Assembly: GCA_003244125.1 (NCBI GenBank)
Contig: QHBL01000336.1
Coordinates: 1 to 6,195, forward strand
DNA length: 6,195 nucleotides
From: Chthoniobacterales bacterium
Lineage (GTDB): Bacteria; Verrucomicrobiota; Verrucomicrobiae; Chthoniobacterales; UBA10450
Direction: 5' to 3'
Every line of letters begins with the position of its first letter. Position 1 is the stretch's first letter. Under the pieces are notes generated by a model. That model was not told the DNA's origin, ran no database searches, and saw only the letters and a program-made list of their open reading frames with translations. Both the position numbers and the translations under genes were made by a program. Shown here in pieces: positions 5,692 through 6,195 of this stretch.

Positions 5692-5961
5692 CTAAGCTGC
5701 GACTAGCCCGGCCTTCTTCAGCGCTTTGTAAGCGCCGTTTTTATTGATGGTCTTCAGGCCGCGAGCGGTGACACGCAGGCGCACAAACTTGCGCAGCTCA
5801 GGAACCCAGATGCGGTGCTCGTGCAGATTCGGATGAAACTGGCGCGGCACATTTTTCGTCACGTGCCGCCCCACGCCGCCCTTCTTCTTCGCCATGCCGC
5901 GACGGTGAATGACGCTGCCGCGACTCGGGCGCGAACCTGTGATTGAGCAAACCTTGGACAT
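5692..5961 (-). CDS. rpmB: 50S ribosomal protein L28
   Basis: This 89-residue basic protein of the large ribosomal subunit starts MSKVCSITGSRP, the standard L28 N-terminus. It continues with FHPNLHEHRIWVPELRKFVR (42-61) and LRVTARGLKTINKNGAYKAL (62-81), both core L28 segments. Between them is a basic insert, RGMAKKKGGVGRHVTKNVPR (21-40), similar to the longer chlamydial L28. Only one cysteine (Cys5) is present, so it is the zinc-free form rather than the CxxC form. I chose the ATG at 5961-5959 because the family N-terminus begins exactly there; the frame upstream of it looks non-coding. No Shine-Dalgarno sequence is visible. A 13-base palindrome (GCAGCTAAGCTGC, 5688-5700) covers the stop codon. 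The 182-bp gap upstream, shared with the divergent oxidoreductase gene, must hold both promoters, but I found no convincing -35/-10 pair there and rpmG is not adjacent. Confidence 0.96.
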   Translation of the reverse strand: MSKVCSITGSRPSRGSVIHRRGMAKKKGGVGRHVTKNVPRQFHPNLHEHRIWVPELRKFVRLRVTARGLKTINKNGAYKALKKAGLVAA

Positions 5962-6143
5962 AGTCGCGAAAAGAGCGCGTAACGTGCGCCGTTCTGGGGA
6001 GGTGGTCAACCATCAATTCTCCGCAGATCGCTACCTTCAACTCCGCTCGCGGCGGCAAACTTGGACATGACAACGTCGTTACTTCGCAATGCGCACTTGG
6101 AAGTTGAACGTGATGCACTCACTGTGGTCAAAATGTTTTCCAC

Positions 6144-6195
6144 ATGAATCGAAATGGCAAACTGCGGATCGGAATCATCGGCGCGGGCGGGATCG
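6144..6195 (+). CDS. N-terminus of a probable Gfo/Idh/MocA-type NAD(P)-dependent oxidoreductase (3' partial)
   Basis: Only 17 codons are visible: MNRNGKLRIGIIGAGGI. The stretch LRIGIIGAGGI is a first beta strand running into a glycine-rich dinucleotide-binding loop (GxGxxG type), and the exact form is most typical of Gfo/Idh/MocA oxidoreductases, which are often sugar or inositol dehydrogenases. Other Rossmann-fold enzymes remain possible. The ATG at 6144 is directly preceded by TTTTCCAC with no Shine-Dalgarno sequence; another ATG at 6133 runs into a stop after four codons. The gene is divergent from rpmB and runs off the window. Confidence 0.7.
   Translation, partial: MNRNGKLRIGIIGAGGI

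Noticed and set aside
5688..5700. Palindrome GCAGCTAAGCTGC as the rpmB terminator
   Set aside because: It has only a 5-bp stem, overlaps the stop codon and has no T-run.
5962..6143. Promoter for rpmB (TTGACC near 6007) or for the oxidoreductase (TTGAAC near 6104)
   Set aside because: The -35-like hexamers have no acceptable -10 at 16-18 bases; the match is no better than chance.

Overview
The window looks like chromosomal DNA from a GC-rich bacterium of the PVC group, most likely Verrucomicrobia. Three things suggest this. The ribosomal protein L28 carries a basic insert (RGMAKKKGGVGRHVT) that resembles chlamydial L28 as I remember it. Intergenic palindromes of the TGTCATCCCGAGC...GCTCGGGATGACA type occur. 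Most starts lack a Shine-Dalgarno sequence. The taxonomy is inference; there is no rRNA or other decisive marker.

Layout from left to right. The 3' end of an unrecognised plus-strand gene (3-209) overlaps the 3' end of a minus-strand gene. Five minus-strand genes follow. Two small 4-helix drug/metabolite transporter (EamA/SMR-like) subunits (198-530 and 527-991) are joined by an ATGA stop/start overlap. Then come a FemAB/GNAT-like acyltransferase (1109-2269), an MscS-family mechanosensitive channel (2302-3441) and acyl carrier protein acpP (3639-3905). A plus-strand gene (4059-5594) encodes a protein of about 511 residues of unknown function, with an Arg-rich disordered linker and a winged-helix-like segment near the C-terminus. 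It converges on rpmB (5692-5961, minus). The first 17 codons of a probable Gfo/Idh/MocA oxidoreductase (6144 onward, plus) end the window, divergent from rpmB.

Intergenic DNA is rich in repeats. Two related palindromic elements of 94-97 bp lie at 987-1080 and 3488-3584. A 14-bp tandem repeat lies at 915-949, and a long imperfect inverted repeat at 3963-4030 sits between the divergent acpP and the unknown gene. The apparent start codon of the first transporter subunit lies inside one palindromic element.

No mobile element with a transposase, CRISPR array, tRNA or rRNA was seen. Most of the window is ordinary housekeeping and envelope-related content. The unknown protein at 4059-5594, the coupled transporter pair and the repeat-derived start are the parts that deserve a closer look.
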